NCBI GenBank assembly: GCA_023419655.1
Contig: JAEZXP010000223.1
Location: 1-5,595, forward strand
Source: Bacillota bacterium
GTDB taxonomy: Bacteria; Bacillota; Clostridia; Lachnospirales; Lachnospiraceae
Direction: 5' to 3'
Length of the DNA: 5,595 nt
Positions 4,898 to 5,595 of this stretch are shown here, piece after piece. Position numbers and translations under genes: made by a program. The notes beneath the pieces are model-generated. The model searched no databases. It was not told the DNA's origin and saw only the letters and a list, made by a program, of their open reading frames with translations. How positions within the stretch are numbered: position 1 is the first letter of the stretch; each line of letters begins with the position of its first letter.

Positions 4898-5203
4898 ATG
4901 TCAGATAGGAGAGAAATAGTAAAACAAGCAATAGGTTCCATAGAGATTACATCCGAATTATTCTATCAGCAGAATATTCAGGAGGGATATTCACAGCTTG
5001 AGCAAACCCTGGCTATATTATCCGGTCTTGCGGATTTATTGTATGCGGAGGATGCAGATTCCGTAGATTGTCAAATTGACAGCAGCAGATTCAGTGCCAT
5101 ACTGTCCGATGCTCTTGGAGCATTGGAACAGAAGGATACAGTATTGCTATCCGATATATTGCAATACGATTTGAAGGAATTATTGGAAGACAGCCTGCAA
5201 TAG
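4898..5203 (+). CDS. Small helical protein of unknown function in the flagellar cluster
   Basis: A 101-aa, acidic, predicted all-helical cytosolic protein with no signal peptide or membrane helix; I cannot assign it to a named family. Visible features are a first amphipathic half (IVKQAIGSIEITSELFYQQNIQEGY, then LEQTLAILSGLADLLYA, residues about 7-50) and a C-terminal half with LSDALGALEQKDTVLLSDILQYDLKELLEDS (69-99). The A-L-E-x-x-D-x-x-x-L-x-D-x-L-x-Y-D-L pattern resembles, from memory, small proteins found next to flagellin and Maf genes in Clostridia. Its size and helical bundle character would suit an export chaperone or a Maf partner, but this is inference. ATG 4898 is chosen because GGGAGAGG (4885-4892) lies 5 nt upstream; ATG 4883 and a TTG inside the terminator lack ribosome sites. 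It sits just after the flagellin terminator, with no clear promoter of its own. Confidence 0.75.
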   Translation: MSDRREIVKQAIGSIEITSELFYQQNIQEGYSQLEQTLAILSGLADLLYAEDADSVDCQIDSSRFSAILSDALGALEQKDTVLLSDILQYDLKELLEDSLQ

Positions 5204-5256
5204 ACAGGTGGATTTTTGAAATATAACAGGATATTTGGGAAAGGCATGGTATTGGT

Positions 5257-5595
5257 ATGGACTATTATGAAAAGAACATGGAATGCATGAAAGAACATAG
5301 AAATCATATGTACCAATCGGTCATGAATGCAGATATTGAGAAGGTCACGAACCGTCTGGATGACGTTATATCGGTTGAAACCAGGGACGGACAATTAGCA
5401 GTAGCAATAAGGTATCAGCAGGAGGATTACAGATTGAACAGCCTGTATAATCCTGCCCGGGAAGCGCAAAAGTGGGTGGAGCAATTCGATTTTCGTAATA
5501 TTAATAATGTTATTGCCATGTATGGCCTAGGAAATGGTATCTTTGCCAGAGCAATTATTAGCCGCATGAATAAGGGTGATACCTTGATTGTTTAT
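5257..5595 (+). CDS. Maf-type motility-associated glycosyltransferase, N-terminal part (runs off the right edge)
   Basis: An open frame of 113 codons without a stop to the window end. After a helical N-terminal region, YNPAREAQKWVEQF (64-77) and NNVIAMYGLGNGIFARAIISRM (83-104) followed by GDTLIVY match the beginning of the core domain of the Maf (motility accessory factor, DUF115/MptE-like) family, including the glycine-rich YGLGNG of a Rossmann-like fold. Maf proteins are needed for glycosylation of flagellin, in studied cases with nonulosonic acids such as pseudaminic or legionaminic acid; the sugar here is unknown. The start is less certain: an in-frame TAA at 5224-5226 limits the frame, ATG 5257 is the first usual start codon, and the nearest purine-rich block (GGGAAAGG, 5237-5244) is 12 nt away, longer than ideal. 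It follows the small unknown gene by 53 nt. Confidence 0.82.
   Translation, partial: MDYYEKNMECMKEHRNHMYQSVMNADIEKVTNRLDDVISVETRDGQLAVAIRYQQEDYRLNSLYNPAREAQKWVEQFDFRNINNVIAMYGLGNGIFARAIISRMNKGDTLIVY

Noticed and set aside
5071..5394. Minus-strand open frame of 107 codons across the unknown gene and maf
   Set aside because: It is antisense to two better supported frames and shows no recognisable domain or ribosome site.
1..5595. Mobile elements, CRISPR arrays, tRNA/rRNA genes or phage remnants
   Set aside because: No transposase, integrase, spaced repeats or RNA gene features are seen; the window is filled by a coherent flagellar cluster.

Overview
The window is a late flagellar gene block, with every supported gene on the + strand. 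The order is: 3' end of fliW, csrA, flaG, fliD, fliS, a FlgN-type chaperone gene, flagellin (hag/fliC), a small unrecognised gene, and the start of a Maf-type motility-associated glycosyltransferase gene. The flagellin type, strong AGGAGG ribosome binding sites, moderate-to-low GC, sigma-28 promoters and the FliW/CsrA pair point to a motile low-GC Gram-positive. A Clostridia member, probably Lachnospiraceae-like (Roseburia/Agathobacter type), fits best; the family is an inference from protein character and no species is claimed.

Layout. Positions 1-347 hold the end of fliW overlapping csrA by 7 nt, a translationally coupled regulatory pair. Positions 348-494 are a leader with a near-consensus sigma-28 promoter and two GGA-bearing hairpins that look like CsrA sites. 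Positions 495-3846 carry flaG, fliD, fliS and flgN, closely spaced and probably one operon (filament cap, its modulator and the secretion chaperones). Positions 3847-3993 hold a second sigma-28 promoter and a leader of about 97 nt with a strong GGA hairpin plus a second GGA at the Shine-Dalgarno. Positions 3994-4812 encode a short flagellin, followed by a strong intrinsic terminator at 4839-4870. Beyond it are a 101-aa uncharacterised helical protein and the first 113 codons of a Maf-type protein that runs off the right edge.

How the parts work together. In Bacillus subtilis, FliW binds free flagellin and also CsrA. When flagellin is exported, FliW moves to CsrA and stops it repressing hag translation. 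This window contains both regulators and the target, and the hag leader has the expected two-site architecture. The flaG leader has the same architecture, which suggests (not proven) that CsrA also controls the cap/chaperone operon. FliS and the FlgN-like protein would escort flagellin and hook-associated proteins, FliD caps the filament, FlaG tunes filament length, and the Maf protein suggests flagellin glycosylation.

I see no mobile elements, CRISPR, rRNA or tRNA, and no wholly new system. The most unusual points are the predicted second CsrA-regulated leader, a helical insertion of about 150 residues in FliD, a flagellin with almost no surface domain beside a glycosylation gene, and the small unassigned gene between them.
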